A DNA stretch of 64,000 bases from Halobacillus naozhouensis. Lineage in GTDB: Bacteria > Bacillota > Bacilli > Bacillales > Halobacillaceae. Location: assembly GCF_029714185.1 (NCBI RefSeq), contig NZ_CP121671.1, positions 3,410,001-3,474,000 of the forward strand. Reading direction: 5' to 3'. Positions within the stretch are counted from its first letter, which is position 1, and the number at the start of each line of letters is the position of its first letter. Below the pieces are notes generated by a model, which saw only the letters and a list, made by a program, of their open reading frames with translations, was not told where the DNA came from and made no database searches. Positions 43,110 through 51,865 of the stretch are shown one piece after another. The position numbers and the translations under genes were made by a program.

Positions 43110-43316
43110 ATGGATCAAAAAGGGCACATTCAATATGTACTTGCTCAGTTAGTGACAATGGACGACATAACAATAGAAGATTACCCTCACTTGCCGTATG
43201 GTAAAAAGGTGATAGACCAACAGGATGATTATATGATTATTTACTGGGATAAGAAAACAAAACATGTCAAATATACGTTTAAGGGAATGGACAATTACTT
43301 TTTTATACTTTCCTAG
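43110..43316 (+). CDS. Hypothetical 68-residue protein
   Basis: A small, soluble protein (MDQKGHIQYVLAQLVTMDDI, then DQQDDYMIIYWDKKTKHVKY). AAAAAGGGAGA precedes ATG and a strong hairpin terminator follows, so it is likely expressed. I do not recognise the family. The upstream 11-bp repeats and the nearby phosphatase genes suggest, without proof, a two-component-regulated gene. Confidence 0.6.
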   Translation: MDQKGHIQYVLAQLVTMDDITIEDYPHLPYGKKVIDQQDDYMIIYWDKKTKHVKYTFKGMDNYFFILS

Positions 43317-43370
43317 AATATTCATTGAATACCTAGGAGAAGTGGGAAATAATAAATACAAAAAGCATGG

Positions 43371-43415
43371 CCCCCTCAATTGCAAATTGAGCACGATTCA
43401 GGGGGTGTTTTTCAA
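43371..43415. terminator. Terminator between the 68-residue gene and the EEP gene
   Basis: CCCCCT/AGGGGG outer stem and CTCAATTTGC-like inner stem followed by TGTTTTTC. Convergent genes may share it. Confidence 0.75.
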
Positions 43416-43501
43416 TTATTTTACTATTCATTTACTGAAGATACCATTGTTCCTCAAGACTTTATCGTTTTGTTGGCCAGTAAGAGTTACTACTTTTTCG
43501 T

Positions 43502-44347
43502 TTATTTGTAATAAGGCTCAGACCGATCCAAAGTAATTTCCAAGGTGATTGGAAGATGATCAGATGCCAGTGTTTCAATCACTTGGCCGTTTTTTGTTTT
43601 CATATCTTTCGAAGTGAATATGTAGTCAATTCTTTTCGTAGGGTTTGTCGCAGAATAAGTATAAGCCTTATTTTGCCCTGCGAAAGCATCACTGTAATGG
43701 GTATACATCGCCCTCATTTCTTCACTTGTCGGTGCTGCATTCAGATCTCCCATTATTACTTTTGGTCCGTCTGATCGGCCGGCAATATCGATAATCTCTT
43801 TAATTTGCATGTTCCGTTCTTCGGAAGTCAAAGCAAGGTGAGTGTTATAAAATTGAAGATGCGTCCCTTTTACATTAATAGTAGCTTCAAGGAGCCCTCG
43901 TTGTTCTGTATTTCCGATTTTAGGAAGGGAATGATTTACAGAATCTATAATTGGATACCTACTTAAAATTGCTGTTCCATATTGTCTGTTGGCCGCATCC
44001 TCTTTTGAAGATTCATAGTCAAGGTTTGCAGCGTATGTATAGAACATGCCAAGTCGTTCCGCAAGCAGTTTTGCCTGATCCTTAAAATCGCTGCGGGAAG
44101 ACCAGTGCTTATCTACTTCCTGCAAGCCAATAATATCAGCATCTGTTCCTTCTATAACCTGCGCAATTCTCTCTAGGTTTAAAATACCGTCTTCACCTTC
44201 AGCGTGATGTATGTTGTAGGACATCACCTTAACGTTGACTGATTCTCCACGCGAAAACTCTTCTTTTTCAGCAAAAACACTAGATCCTGAGTTTGTCAAA
44301 GGTACAAATAACACAACAGCAAGCAAAGCAAATAATATCTTTTGCAC
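43502..44347 (-). CDS. Secreted endonuclease/exonuclease/phosphatase family protein
   Basis: An exported EEP-fold hydrolase of 281 residues, with a signal peptide (FALLAVVLFVPLTNS, cleavage near VFA-E). Catalytic motifs are visible: MSYNIHHAEG (Asn), GLQEVDKHWSSRSD (Glu), VIMGDLNAAP (Asp/Asn), IDYIFTS and SDHLPITLEI (Asp-His). Substrates of the fold include DNA, phospholipids and phosphate esters. The GTG at 44347 with AAGAAGGAGTGG upstream is the likely start. Neighbouring alkaline phosphatase suggests phosphate scavenging. Confidence 0.88.
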   Translation of the reverse strand: MQKILFALLAVVLFVPLTNSGSSVFAEKEEFSRGESVNVKVMSYNIHHAEGEDGILNLERIAQVIEGTDADIIGLQEVDKHWSSRSDFKDQAKLLAERLGMFYTYAANLDYESSKEDAANRQYGTAILSRYPIIDSVNHSLPKIGNTEQRGLLEATINVKGTHLQFYNTHLALTSEERNMQIKEIIDIAGRSDGPKVIMGDLNAAPTSEEMRAMYTHYSDAFAGQNKAYTYSATNPTKRIDYIFTSKDMKTKNGQVIETLASDHLPITLEITLDRSEPYYK

Positions 44348-44506
44348 TATACCACTCCTTCTTATAATAGTTTCCATTCTAGTTTAATCAAAGATTATGA
44401 ACCTCTTATTTAGGGATCTTTCCTTTTATGTAAAATTGAGCGAAGATATGGATCTTATTTTCCTGACTCGATCCCTTGCTGGACGAAGCACGGAGAAATC
44501 ACGAAA

Positions 44507-44540
44507 AAAGAGAGTGAACTTTTTAAGTTCACCCTCCCCT
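44507..44540 (-). terminator. Terminator of the alkaline phosphatase gene
   Basis: GTGAACTT/AAGTTCAC stem within GAGTGAAC...GTTCACCCTC; minus-strand tail is TTTTTTCGTG. Confidence 0.8.
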
Positions 44541-44552
44541 AGTTTAGGTCAT

Positions 44553-45932
44553 TTATTTTACTTTCATAGCGTTTGATATAACTTCGGCAATTTTTGTGTT
44601 GTTGATCGTTCCGGTTAGTTTATCCGATTGAGGTCCATACGAATAGACAGGGACATTGGTAGCCGTATGACCTGTTGTGGTCCACCCAATCAATGCACGG
44701 TCACTAATCACTTGGGCAATCGCACTTGCTGCATCTTTTGATGTTTTAATTGCAGTTTTTTCTTTCTTTGTTAAGTCATTGATTCCAGCATATTTAGCCA
44801 TCACTTCTTCAATATTAGAACGTTCACTGTTTACTTTCTCTCCCATAAATTCAGCGGAGTGTTTTACATTTCTAATGACATCCTTGTTAAATCCATAAGT
44901 TCCATTGGCACCAACGGACATTCCGCCGGTAGCGTGGTCAGCTGTCACAATGACTTGTGTGTTTGGATCATTTTTAGCATATTCGTAAGCAACTTTTACG
45001 GCTTTGTCAAAGGCTAAGGTTTCATGCATATTGGCAGCTGGAAAGTTAGCATGTCCTGCATGGTCAATTCGACCACCTTCTACCATTAAAAAGAATCCAT
45101 CTTTATCGTCTTTTAGCACTTTAAGAGATTTCTTAGTCATGGCAGCAAGACTCGGTTCTTCTGTTAATTCGCGATCCATTTCATAAGTCATGTGGCTTTT
45201 ATTAAATAGGCCAAGAAGTTTGTCAGCATTTTTATTTTTCAGTTCTTCTTTGTGGTCAACAAACTCGTAACCTTTCTTTTTAGCTGCATCAATTATGTTT
45301 TTGCCGTCCTCGCGTTTACCCCCATCATCTTTAGGAAGGAAATGACGCTTTCCGCCACCCAGAAGGACCTCGATGTCATGGTCTAATAACATTTGTTTAG
45401 CAATTTCATTTTCGTTATCCCGGTTCTCTACATGAGAAGCAAAAGCGGCCGGTGTGGCATGAGTAATTCTAGCTGTTGAAACAAGCCCTGTCGACTTACC
45501 AGCTTGCTCAGCGGATTCAAGGACAGATTCAACATTAAAGTGATCTTCGTTCTCACTGTGTTCAGCCGTTTTTGGCGCTTTGCCAACGACCCCGTTATCC
45601 GTTTTATGCGCAGAGGAAAATGCTGTTGCAGCGGCAGCTGAATCCGTTACGGTATTATCGTGAGAGAAGGTTCTTGCATAACCCACGTTTGAGAATTGAT
45701 CCATTGTTAATTCACCTGCACCGTATCCCTTTCCTTTCAGGTAGGCAGCAGCAGAAACTTGGCTTGGTCCCATACCGTCACCGACTAACAGAATTACATT
45801 TTCTGCCTTCTTTTGATTAGATTTTACTGAAGAATCAACTTTTGCTTCAGCATCCAGTCCAGAAATTAGTCCTGATATACTTATAACGCTTGCCATAGTA
45901 ACCCCAGCTAACGTTTTAAATCTCTTATTCAT
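44553..45932 (-). CDS. phoA: Secreted alkaline phosphatase
   Basis: Hydrolyses phosphate monoesters outside the cell. The 459-residue protein has a signal peptide (about 1-30, VTMASVISISGLISG). Active-site motif DSAAAATAFSSAHKTDNG contains the nucleophilic serine, and metal ligands lie in LLVGDGMG, VEGGRIDHAGH and VTADHATGG. These match the PhoA/PhoB fold of Bacillus. The start at 45932 follows GGAGGGG. A PhoP-box-like element lies upstream. Length is typical. Confidence 0.95.
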   Translation of the reverse strand: MNKRFKTLAGVTMASVISISGLISGLDAEAKVDSSVKSNQKKAENVILLVGDGMGPSQVSAAAYLKGKGYGAGELTMDQFSNVGYARTFSHDNTVTDSAAAATAFSSAHKTDNGVVGKAPKTAEHSENEDHFNVESVLESAEQAGKSTGLVSTARITHATPAAFASHVENRDNENEIAKQMLLDHDIEVLLGGGKRHFLPKDDGGKREDGKNIIDAAKKKGYEFVDHKEELKNKNADKLLGLFNKSHMTYEMDRELTEEPSLAAMTKKSLKVLKDDKDGFFLMVEGGRIDHAGHANFPAANMHETLAFDKAVKVAYEYAKNDPNTQVIVTADHATGGMSVGANGTYGFNKDVIRNVKHSAEFMGEKVNSERSNIEEVMAKYAGINDLTKKEKTAIKTSKDAASAIAQVISDRALIGWTTTGHTATNVPVYSYGPQSDKLTGTINNTKIAEVISNAMKVK

Positions 45933-45981
45933 ATTTTCCCCTCCGTTTGTCGAAATTTGTAGATTATTTATTTCATTTGCT

Positions 45982-46024
45982 AGAATACTTGAAAGTTGTA
46001 AATCTATTATTAATTTTGAGTTAA
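45982..46024 (-). promoter_or_regulatory. PhoP-box-like repeats upstream of phoA
   Basis: On the minus strand TTAACT-5-TTAATA-5-TTTACA: three six-base units at 11-bp spacing, then a -10 TATTCT. The Bacillus PhoP box is a repeat of TT(A/T/C)ACA at this spacing, so phosphate-starvation control is plausible. Confidence 0.55.
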
Positions 46025-46230
46025 GGTTTATTAAAAAAACTCTCAAACTCTTTTGAGAAAGGTGCCCTTCTTGAGATAAAATCTCAAATGTTCGTTTTTG
46101 ATACAAGTATCCGAAGCATAGGATTTGTTGTGAATTTCAGTGATAAATGGCCCGGTTAATTTGAGAGCTATTTGTCATAAAGGGCTGATCCCTGGGCAAA
46201 AAGTTGGTGGATATATAAAAACCATACGAT

Positions 46231-46260
46231 TTTTTAGTATGGTTTAAAAAGATTATTTAT
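46231..46260. terminator. Hairpin in the gene-free stretch 46.0-46.5 kb
   Basis: AAACCATAC/GTATGGTTT stem with T-rich loop. The surrounding 46025-46500 holds no gene, only hairpins and repeat fragments. Confidence 0.5.
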
Positions 46261-46350
46261 GAATTGGACGTTCCACACTAAGGTTTCTCGAAAAAGTATG
46301 CAACCTTCTGCAATTACGCTCTTTCATGAAGACTTTATCTTTAGCTTCTA

Positions 46351-46388
46351 TCCTTTTATCTTGAAGATTCGAAATCGAGATAAATAAT
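46351..46388 (+). repeat. Dispersed repeat, right terminus
   Basis: TCCTTTTATCTTGAAGATTC then GAAATCGAGATAAATAAT. The most distal copy on the right. Confidence 0.55.
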
Positions 46389-46426
46389 ATATAAGTTCAT
46401 CTTTAAGGATCTCCATTTACAGAGTC

Positions 46427-46463
46427 AAAGAACCTCTCGCCGTATTTTGGTGAGAGGTTCTTT
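46427..46463. terminator. 12-bp perfect hairpin
   Basis: AAAGAACCTCTC/GAGAGGTTCTTT with a 13-base loop; could terminate in either direction. Confidence 0.6.
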
Positions 46464-46528
46464 GTGTACGAAGCTCTTTGAGGGAAAAACTCTTTTTCGT
46501 AATGATTCCTAATCGAATGGAAACAATG

Positions 46529-46745
46529 ATGGAGGCTACATTTAAGGTAATTAAAATAAAGTTTACGGAAGACAACATTTCGGGACGTAAGACGAACTCG
46601 AATTGGCCTTATTTTATTATGTCCACTGGTACAATCAAATTCGTTTAAACGGGACGTTAGGATACCTTAGCCCTGTTGAATACAAGAAGAAACACGTTAA
46701 CAAAATTGTCTGGGTTTTTGTTGACATTCCAATAATGAGCAGCTA
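46529..46745 (+). pseudogene. IS3-family (IS150-like) transposase C-terminal remnant
   Basis: Two frames carry the end of an OrfB integrase: MEATFKVIKIKFTEDNISGR, then after a shift near 46600 LALFYYVHWYNQIRLNGTLG followed by YLSPVEYKKKHVNKIV. The WYN(Q/N)IRLNGTLGYLSPVEY motif is diagnostic. The catalytic core and both ends are missing. The frame then runs into unrelated sequence and a terminator. Confidence 0.85.
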
Positions 46746-46776
46746 CTCCCTTGAAGAAATAGCTGCTCATTTTTTT
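46736..46776 (+). terminator. Strong terminator 3' of tkt
   Basis: TGAGCAGCTA/TAGCTGCTCA stem, T7 on the plus strand; near-symmetric, so it may also end tkt on the minus strand. Confidence 0.82.
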
Positions 46777-46810
46777 GAAAGGTTAGATTGCTTACATATA
46801 GGATGAGGAT

Positions 46811-48820
46811 TTACCTCACTAATTCTTCTACCTCTTTCACAACATTTTCAACCGTAAACCCATATTCCTTCATAATTTTTTCACCATTACCAGAGGCACC
46901 AAACCTGTCAATTCCAATTACTTTACCGTGTTCACCAGTATATCGGTCCCACCCAAATGATGATGCCATTTCAATGGCCACTCGATTTTTAATTTCTGGT
47001 GGAATGACCTGATTTTTATATTCTTGATCTTGTTCATTGAATCGGTCCCACGAAGGCATACTCACAACAGATGCATCTATACCTTTTTCTCTCAGCGCTT
47101 CCTGTGCTTTAACGGCAAGTTGTACCTCTGACCCCGTAGCAAGAAGCAGTACATCAGGCACTTCACTTTCAGCTTTACTTATAATATAGGCTCCTTTTTT
47201 AACACCTTCACGAGCATGTTTTATGGAGCCTTGGATAGTAGGTAAGCCTTGCCTTGACAAAACAAGTGCTGTAGGTTTTTCGCTCGTTTCCATTGCAGAC
47301 TTCCATGCTTCCCTCACTTCATTACCATCAGCTGGACGGAATAATGAAAGACCTGGCATTGCTCTTAATGAGGCTAGTTGTTCAATTGGTTCGTGCGTCG
47401 GGCCGTCTTCCCCTACTGCAATGGAATCATGAGTGAATACATAGGTGACTGGAGTTTTCATAATTGAAGAAAGGCGAATAGCCGGACGTAAATAATCACT
47501 GAATACGAAGAAGGTCCCAGCATATGGCTTTATCCCGCCATGCAGTGCCATTCCATTTACTGCAGCAGCCATGGCAAATTCCCGCACTCCGAACCATATA
47601 TTCCGACCCGCATAGTTTTGACGTGAAAAATCATTTTGTCCTTTAAGCGTCGTTTTGTTAGACCCCGCGAGATCTGCACTGCCCCCAAAAAAATACGGAA
47701 CAGCTTTCGAAATTTCATTTAAGACTTCTCCCGATGAAGCGCGAGTTGCCTTTTCAGGATCCTCTTGCTCATAAACTGGAAGCTTTTCATCCCAGTTCTT
47801 AGGAAGGTCACCTTTTATGGCAAGTTCGAGCTCAGTTGCAAGTCCCGGATAATTTGCTTTATACTTTCCAAAGTTTTGGTTCCAGTCTTCCTCCGCTTTA
47901 GTACCTTCATCCACGATTTTTTGATAAAAATCATCGTAAACTTCATCGGGAACATGAAAATGCTCATGTGTCCAATTATAATATTCTTTGGTCAATTTCA
48001 CTTCATCTTGACCAAGCGGAGCACCATGTGATGCAGCTGATGCAGATTTATTTGGTGAACCATAACCGATCACAGTTTTAACTTCAATTAAAGTGGGCTG
48101 ATCTGTATTGGTTTTGGCTTTCTTAATCGCCTTACGAATTTCGTCAAGGTCATTTCCATCCTCAACACGTATAACTTGCCACCCGTATGCTTCGAAACGT
48201 TTTTCCGTATTATCTGAAAACGAACGATCTAGATCACCATCCAAAGAAATATCATTAGAATCATAAAGCATTATTAATTTTCCTAGGCCAAGGTGGCCTG
48301 CCAGAGAAGCTGCCTCATGTGATATTCCTTCCATGACGTCACCATCACTAATCAAGGCATAGGTATAATGGTTAATGACTGAAATACCGCGGTTATATGT
48401 GGCTGCGAGATGTGCTTCAGCCATCGCCATCCCTACAGATATTGCTACTCCTTGCCCTAGTGGCCCTGTTGTTGCCTCAACTCCATCTGTATGATGTACT
48501 TCTGGATGCCCCGGAGTTTTAGATCCCCACTGGCGGAAACTTTTCAAATCATCAATGGTTACGTCATACCCTGATAAATGTAATAGTCCGTAGAGCAGCA
48601 TGGATCCATGCCCTGCTGATAACACAAAACGATCGCGGTTAAACCAACTTGAATTTTTCGGATTATGCTGCATAAATTCAGCCCACAACGTATAGGCCAT
48701 CGGTGCTGCTCCCATTGGTAACCCAGGGTGACCAGATTCCGCTTGTTCGATGGCATCAATAGACAAAGTACGGATCGTATTAATCGATAGCTGTTCAATT
48801 GATGTTTCGGTAACTGCCAC
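46811..48820 (-). CDS. tkt: Transketolase
   Basis: TPP- and Mg-dependent enzyme that moves two-carbon units between sugar phosphates. The 669-residue protein has the expected motifs: SGHPGLPMGAAPMAYTLW at the start, the TPP motif SDGDVMEGISHEAASLAGHL continuing to DSNDISLDGD, and GEDGPTHEPIEQ in the second domain. The GTG at 48820 with AAAGGAG 8 bases upstream is preferred to an earlier overlapping GTG. It is the last gene of the rpiB-glpX-tal-tkt operon and would process erythrose 4-phosphate. It is probably an accessory paralogue. Confidence 0.96.
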   Translation of the reverse strand: MAVTETSIEQLSINTIRTLSIDAIEQAESGHPGLPMGAAPMAYTLWAEFMQHNPKNSSWFNRDRFVLSAGHGSMLLYGLLHLSGYDVTIDDLKSFRQWGSKTPGHPEVHHTDGVEATTGPLGQGVAISVGMAMAEAHLAATYNRGISVINHYTYALISDGDVMEGISHEAASLAGHLGLGKLIMLYDSNDISLDGDLDRSFSDNTEKRFEAYGWQVIRVEDGNDLDEIRKAIKKAKTNTDQPTLIEVKTVIGYGSPNKSASAASHGAPLGQDEVKLTKEYYNWTHEHFHVPDEVYDDFYQKIVDEGTKAEEDWNQNFGKYKANYPGLATELELAIKGDLPKNWDEKLPVYEQEDPEKATRASSGEVLNEISKAVPYFFGGSADLAGSNKTTLKGQNDFSRQNYAGRNIWFGVREFAMAAAVNGMALHGGIKPYAGTFFVFSDYLRPAIRLSSIMKTPVTYVFTHDSIAVGEDGPTHEPIEQLASLRAMPGLSLFRPADGNEVREAWKSAMETSEKPTALVLSRQGLPTIQGSIKHAREGVKKGAYIISKAESEVPDVLLLATGSEVQLAVKAQEALREKGIDASVVSMPSWDRFNEQDQEYKNQVIPPEIKNRVAIEMASSFGWDRYTGEHGKVIGIDRFGASGNGEKIMKEYGFTVENVVKEVEELVR

Positions 48821-48833
48821 TATATTCACTCCT

Positions 48834-49490
48834 TTAAGATTTTACTGTGTTTGGAACATTACCCCAGTCTTCTGAGAATTGCTTAATACCTTTATCAGTT
48901 AGGGGATGGCTCCATAATTTTGGAAAAATAGAACCTGGAATGGTAGCAATATCCGCTCCAGCAACAGCTGCTTTTTCTAAATGATTAATAGTTCTAATAC
49001 TTGCCGTAATGATTTTTGTATGATAATCGTAGTTACTCAAGGTTTGTTTTAAATTCCTAATCAGCTCTATGCCATCTTCTCCCATATCATCGATCCTTCC
49101 AATAAACGGGCTGATATAAGTAGCCCCTGCTTTTGCAGCCATTAACCCCTGGGCTACTGAGAAGATTAGCGTTACATTAGTTTTAATCCCTTCTTTTGCC
49201 AAAATACTTACTGCTTCCAACCCGGCCTCTGTCATAGGGATTTTCACTACGATGTTTGGAGCCCATTGCGCGATATCTCTTGCTTCATTGATCATTTCTT
49301 CCACTGAAAGTCCAATGACTTCCGCGCTAACTGGACCTTTAATCGCATCACAAATTTCAATAATAATTTCTTTAAAATCCCTGTTTTCCTTGGAAATAAT
49401 AGTTGGGTTCGTAGTAATTCCATTAACCAATCCTATTTTTTTAATTCTATTAATCTCGTCCATATTAGCTGTATCTAAGAAAAACTCCAT
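48834..49490 (-). CDS. Transaldolase, small (TalC/Fsa-type)
   Basis: Class I aldolase of 218 residues of the short transaldolase family. Schiff-base lysine is Lys83 in VVKIPMTEAG; other motifs are NGITTNPT, NVTLIFSVAQGL and SPFIGRIDD. It interconverts fructose 6-phosphate, erythrose 4-phosphate and related sugars. GAGGAGG precedes ATG; the tkt start is 13 bases past its stop. It complements transketolase for entry of tetrose or pentose phosphates into glycolysis. Confidence 0.94.
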   Translation of the reverse strand: MEFFLDTANMDEINRIKKIGLVNGITTNPTIISKENRDFKEIIIEICDAIKGPVSAEVIGLSVEEMINEARDIAQWAPNIVVKIPMTEAGLEAVSILAKEGIKTNVTLIFSVAQGLMAAKAGATYISPFIGRIDDMGEDGIELIRNLKQTLSNYDYHTKIITASIRTINHLEKAAVAGADIATIPGSIFPKLWSHPLTDKGIKQFSEDWGNVPNTVKS

Positions 49491-49506
49491 CTGTAAAACC
49501 TCCTCA

Positions 49507-50460
49507 TTAACCGTTCACCCGTTCATGTTTCCTGTGCTTGCTTTCTATTAATCTAACTTGACGTTCTGTTCCCCCAATTAAAATAGAATGGGTTACATAG
49601 TACTCTGGGGAAGATTGAATGCCTTTTAAAAACATATTTTCTGTAATACCTGTAGCAACAAAAACGCAATTGTTTGTACGGACAAGCTGATTATGATTTA
49701 ACTTGGCCTCAGGATGATCAAGGCCCATTTCTTTACAACGGTCATATTCCCCATTATTCCTTGGTAATAATTTCCCCTGCATCTCTCCGCCTAGACCTTT
49801 AATTGCCACAGCACCCAAAACTCCTTCAGGTGCCCCACCGATTCCAAGAAACATATCAACATCTAAATGATCTAAACAAGTAGCAGTTGCGTAAATAACA
49901 TCTCCATCTTTAAACAAATGTACTTTAGCCCCCATTTCTCTTATTTCATTAACGTATTGTTGATGTCTGGGCCTATCTTGTATAAGCACATTTAATTCGT
50001 TTATTTCTTTACCTTTTGCTTTAGCGACTGTTTTTATATTCTCTGATAAAGGAGCATCAATATCTATTTGTCCTTTTGCAGAAGGTCCTACAGCTAGCTT
50101 CATCATATACATATCAGGTGCATGGAGAAGTGTTCCTTTTGGTGCAGCTGCAATGACTGTCATGGCATTACTTTGTCCATTTACTGTTGGAGTTGTTCCC
50201 TCAATAGGATCTACAGCAATATCTACTTCTGGGGGATCACCCGTCCCTAGTTTCTCACCAATAAATAGCATCGGTGCCTCATCTATTTCCCCTTCTCCAA
50301 TAACAATTCTTCCATCCATGTTTATCTTATTTAATTTTTCTCGCATTGCATGTGTAGCAGCTCCATCAGCTTTTATTTTATCTCCACTACCTATCCAAGG
50401 TATCGCAGCCATAGCAGCCGATTCTGTGACTTTCAAAAAATCTAACATAAGTGGCTTCAT
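49507..50460 (-). CDS. glpX: Class II fructose-1,6-bisphosphatase
   Basis: Dephosphorylates fructose or sedoheptulose 1,7-bisphosphate. The 317-residue GlpX protein shows the lithium-sensitive phosphatase motifs GEGEIDEAPML and VAVDPIEGTTP and the C-terminal GIGGAPEGVLGAVAIKGLGG. The start at 50460 follows GAGGAGGG; a longer in-frame extension overlaps rpiB and is rejected. Within this operon it may clear bisphosphates made by aldolase-type reactions from erythrose 4-phosphate. Confidence 0.94.
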   Translation of the reverse strand: MKPLMLDFLKVTESAAMAAIPWIGSGDKIKADGAATHAMREKLNKINMDGRIVIGEGEIDEAPMLFIGEKLGTGDPPEVDIAVDPIEGTTPTVNGQSNAMTVIAAAPKGTLLHAPDMYMMKLAVGPSAKGQIDIDAPLSENIKTVAKAKGKEINELNVLIQDRPRHQQYVNEIREMGAKVHLFKDGDVIYATATCLDHLDVDMFLGIGGAPEGVLGAVAIKGLGGEMQGKLLPRNNGEYDRCKEMGLDHPEAKLNHNQLVRTNNCVFVATGITENMFLKGIQSSPEYYVTHSILIGGTERQVRLIESKHRKHERVNG

Positions 50461-50482
50461 GAAAGTTCCCTCCTCAAGGTGT

Positions 50483-50971
50483 CTAACCGCATTGGTTTCC
50501 AGAAACAGGTTCAGGAACATCCTCTTTTTTAAATTCCTTTTCTTTCTCATTGATTTTGTCTACTTTTCTTTTGGAGCCTTCCGACCATTCAGAATTCAAG
50601 TAAGCACCTACTACTTTTTTCCCTACCTCTACACCGATAATTTGAGCACCCATTGTAATAATTTGTGCATTGTTACTTAACTGCGCCCTTTCAGCAGAAT
50701 ACGTATCATGTGCTAACGCCGCCCGGATGCCTGGATATTTATTAGCTGCAATCGATACTCCAATCCCTGTTCCACATATAAGAATTGCCCGATCTAACTC
50801 ACCGTCATGGATATCTTTAGATACTTCAAAGGCAACATCTGGATAGTCTACTGCTGAGCAAGAATGACAACCATAATCAATCACCTCGTGTTCTGTTGTC
50901 TCCTCAACAAACTTTTTAATTCCTTCCTTAAATTCAAAGCCATTATGATCACTGCCAATACCTAATTTCAT
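50483..50971 (-). CDS. rpiB: RpiB/LacAB-type sugar-phosphate isomerase
   Basis: Aldose-ketose isomerase of 162 residues. Active-site Cys66 lies in ILICGTGIGVSIAANK; the N-terminus has GSDHNGFEFKE and YPDVAFEVS. Members act on ribose/ribulose 5-phosphate, galactose 6-phosphate, or erythrulose 4-phosphate (DerI/EryI). In this locus the last is attractive: D-erythrulose 4-phosphate to D-erythrose 4-phosphate. First gene of the operon, with DeoR-type motifs upstream. Confidence 0.92.
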   Translation of the reverse strand: MKLGIGSDHNGFEFKEGIKKFVEETTEHEVIDYGCHSCSAVDYPDVAFEVSKDIHDGELDRAILICGTGIGVSIAANKYPGIRAALAHDTYSAERAQLSNNAQIITMGAQIIGVEVGKKVVGAYLNSEWSEGSKRKVDKINEKEKEFKKEDVPEPVSGNQCG

Positions 50972-51052
50972 GACTTCCCCTTCTTTCGTTAAGTTTTATC
51001 TGTTTTCATTTTAAATCAAATATTATTGTTTTTCAACGATAATTAATTTTAT

Positions 51053-51080
51053 TTTTCATTTATTTTCGTTTATTGTTTCG
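51053..51080. promoter_or_regulatory. Candidate DeoR operator upstream of rpiB
   Basis: Tandem TTTTCATTTA and TTTTCGTTTA units, then GTTTCG. TTTTCATTTATT recurs at 55536-55547, in front of the divergent eltD and deoR genes, which supports a shared regulator. Confidence 0.45.
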
Positions 51081-51114
51081 TAATTAATAATAAATGTGAA
51101 AAAACGATAAAAAA

Positions 51115-51150
51115 AGAATCAGAAGCTATCTGTGTAGCCCTGATTCTCCT
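51115..51150 (-). terminator. Terminator of the dhaK-dhaL transcript
   Basis: AGAATCAG/CTGATTCT stem; on the minus strand a T7 run follows. It separates dhaL from the rpiB operon. Confidence 0.85.
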
Positions 51151-51189
51151 ATATTCTATTTTCAATTACTCTCCATTTATCTCCTAAAG

Positions 51190-51855
51190 TCACACTGTTT
51201 TAGCAGAATTGCTTTTAATAAAATGCAAAAACTTAGATAAAATGAAATAAGCGGATGTTGCTCCTGGATCTTGAACACCAATCGACCGATCACCCAAACG
51301 GCTGGAACGACCTTTTTTTGATATAATATCCTTTGTTGAATTCATTCCTTTTTCTGCAGCTTTCACAGCGTCTGAAAATGCCGCCTCGAATTCCTGGGAG
51401 TTATTAATACTAACCTCAAGTGTGTTCGCAAATGGTTCAAGCGTATCCACCATTGTTTTATCTCCAACTTCTGCTTGTCCTCTTTCTTTTACTCCTTTTG
51501 CAAAAGCTACCCAATACTCTGTTAAGTCACGTTCATTTAATACCGTTTTATTTTTTGCTATTTTAGCCCCCCTCATAAAACCCGTAGCATATAAAGGACC
51601 TACAGAAGAACCCACTGCATTTAGAAATGTCTTTCCTACCGTTATACTTACCTTTCCACAGTCTTCTATATCTGCAAGCTCGTTATTTAATTTGTTATTA
51701 ACCGCTTGCCACCCAATAGACATAGTTACTCCGTGATCTCCATCTCCTAATTTACGATCTAATTCACAAAGGTAGTCCTTCTCTTTTTCAATCATTTCTA
51801 CAACTTCTTTAAAGAAATCTTTTAATCCACTAGATGTAAGTTCCACGTTGAACAC
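51190..51855 (-). CDS. dhaL: Dihydroxyacetone kinase-type L subunit
   Basis: Nucleotide-binding partner of DhaK, 221 residues. It shows the Mg/ADP motif LGDGDHGVTMSIGW near residue 40 and GSSVGPLYATGFMRG. DhaKL-like kinases phosphorylate dihydroxyacetone or erythrulose. No DhaM phosphotransferase is encoded nearby, so the phosphate donor (ATP or PTS) is unclear. GTG start with AAAGG nearby; the exact codon is uncertain. Gap to dhaK is 10 bases. Confidence 0.88.
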   Translation of the reverse strand: MFNVELTSSGLKDFFKEVVEMIEKEKDYLCELDRKLGDGDHGVTMSIGWQAVNNKLNNELADIEDCGKVSITVGKTFLNAVGSSVGPLYATGFMRGAKIAKNKTVLNERDLTEYWVAFAKGVKERGQAEVGDKTMVDTLEPFANTLEVSINNSQEFEAAFSDAVKAAEKGMNSTKDIISKKGRSSRLGDRSIGVQDPGATSAYFILSKFLHFIKSNSAKTV

Positions 51856-51865
51856 TACCTTTCAT

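Noticed and set aside
50461..50550. N-terminal extension of glpX into rpiB
   Set aside because: The extension overlaps rpiB and lacks a ribosome site; MKPLMLDFLK at 50460 has GAGGAGGG upstream and matches the family start.
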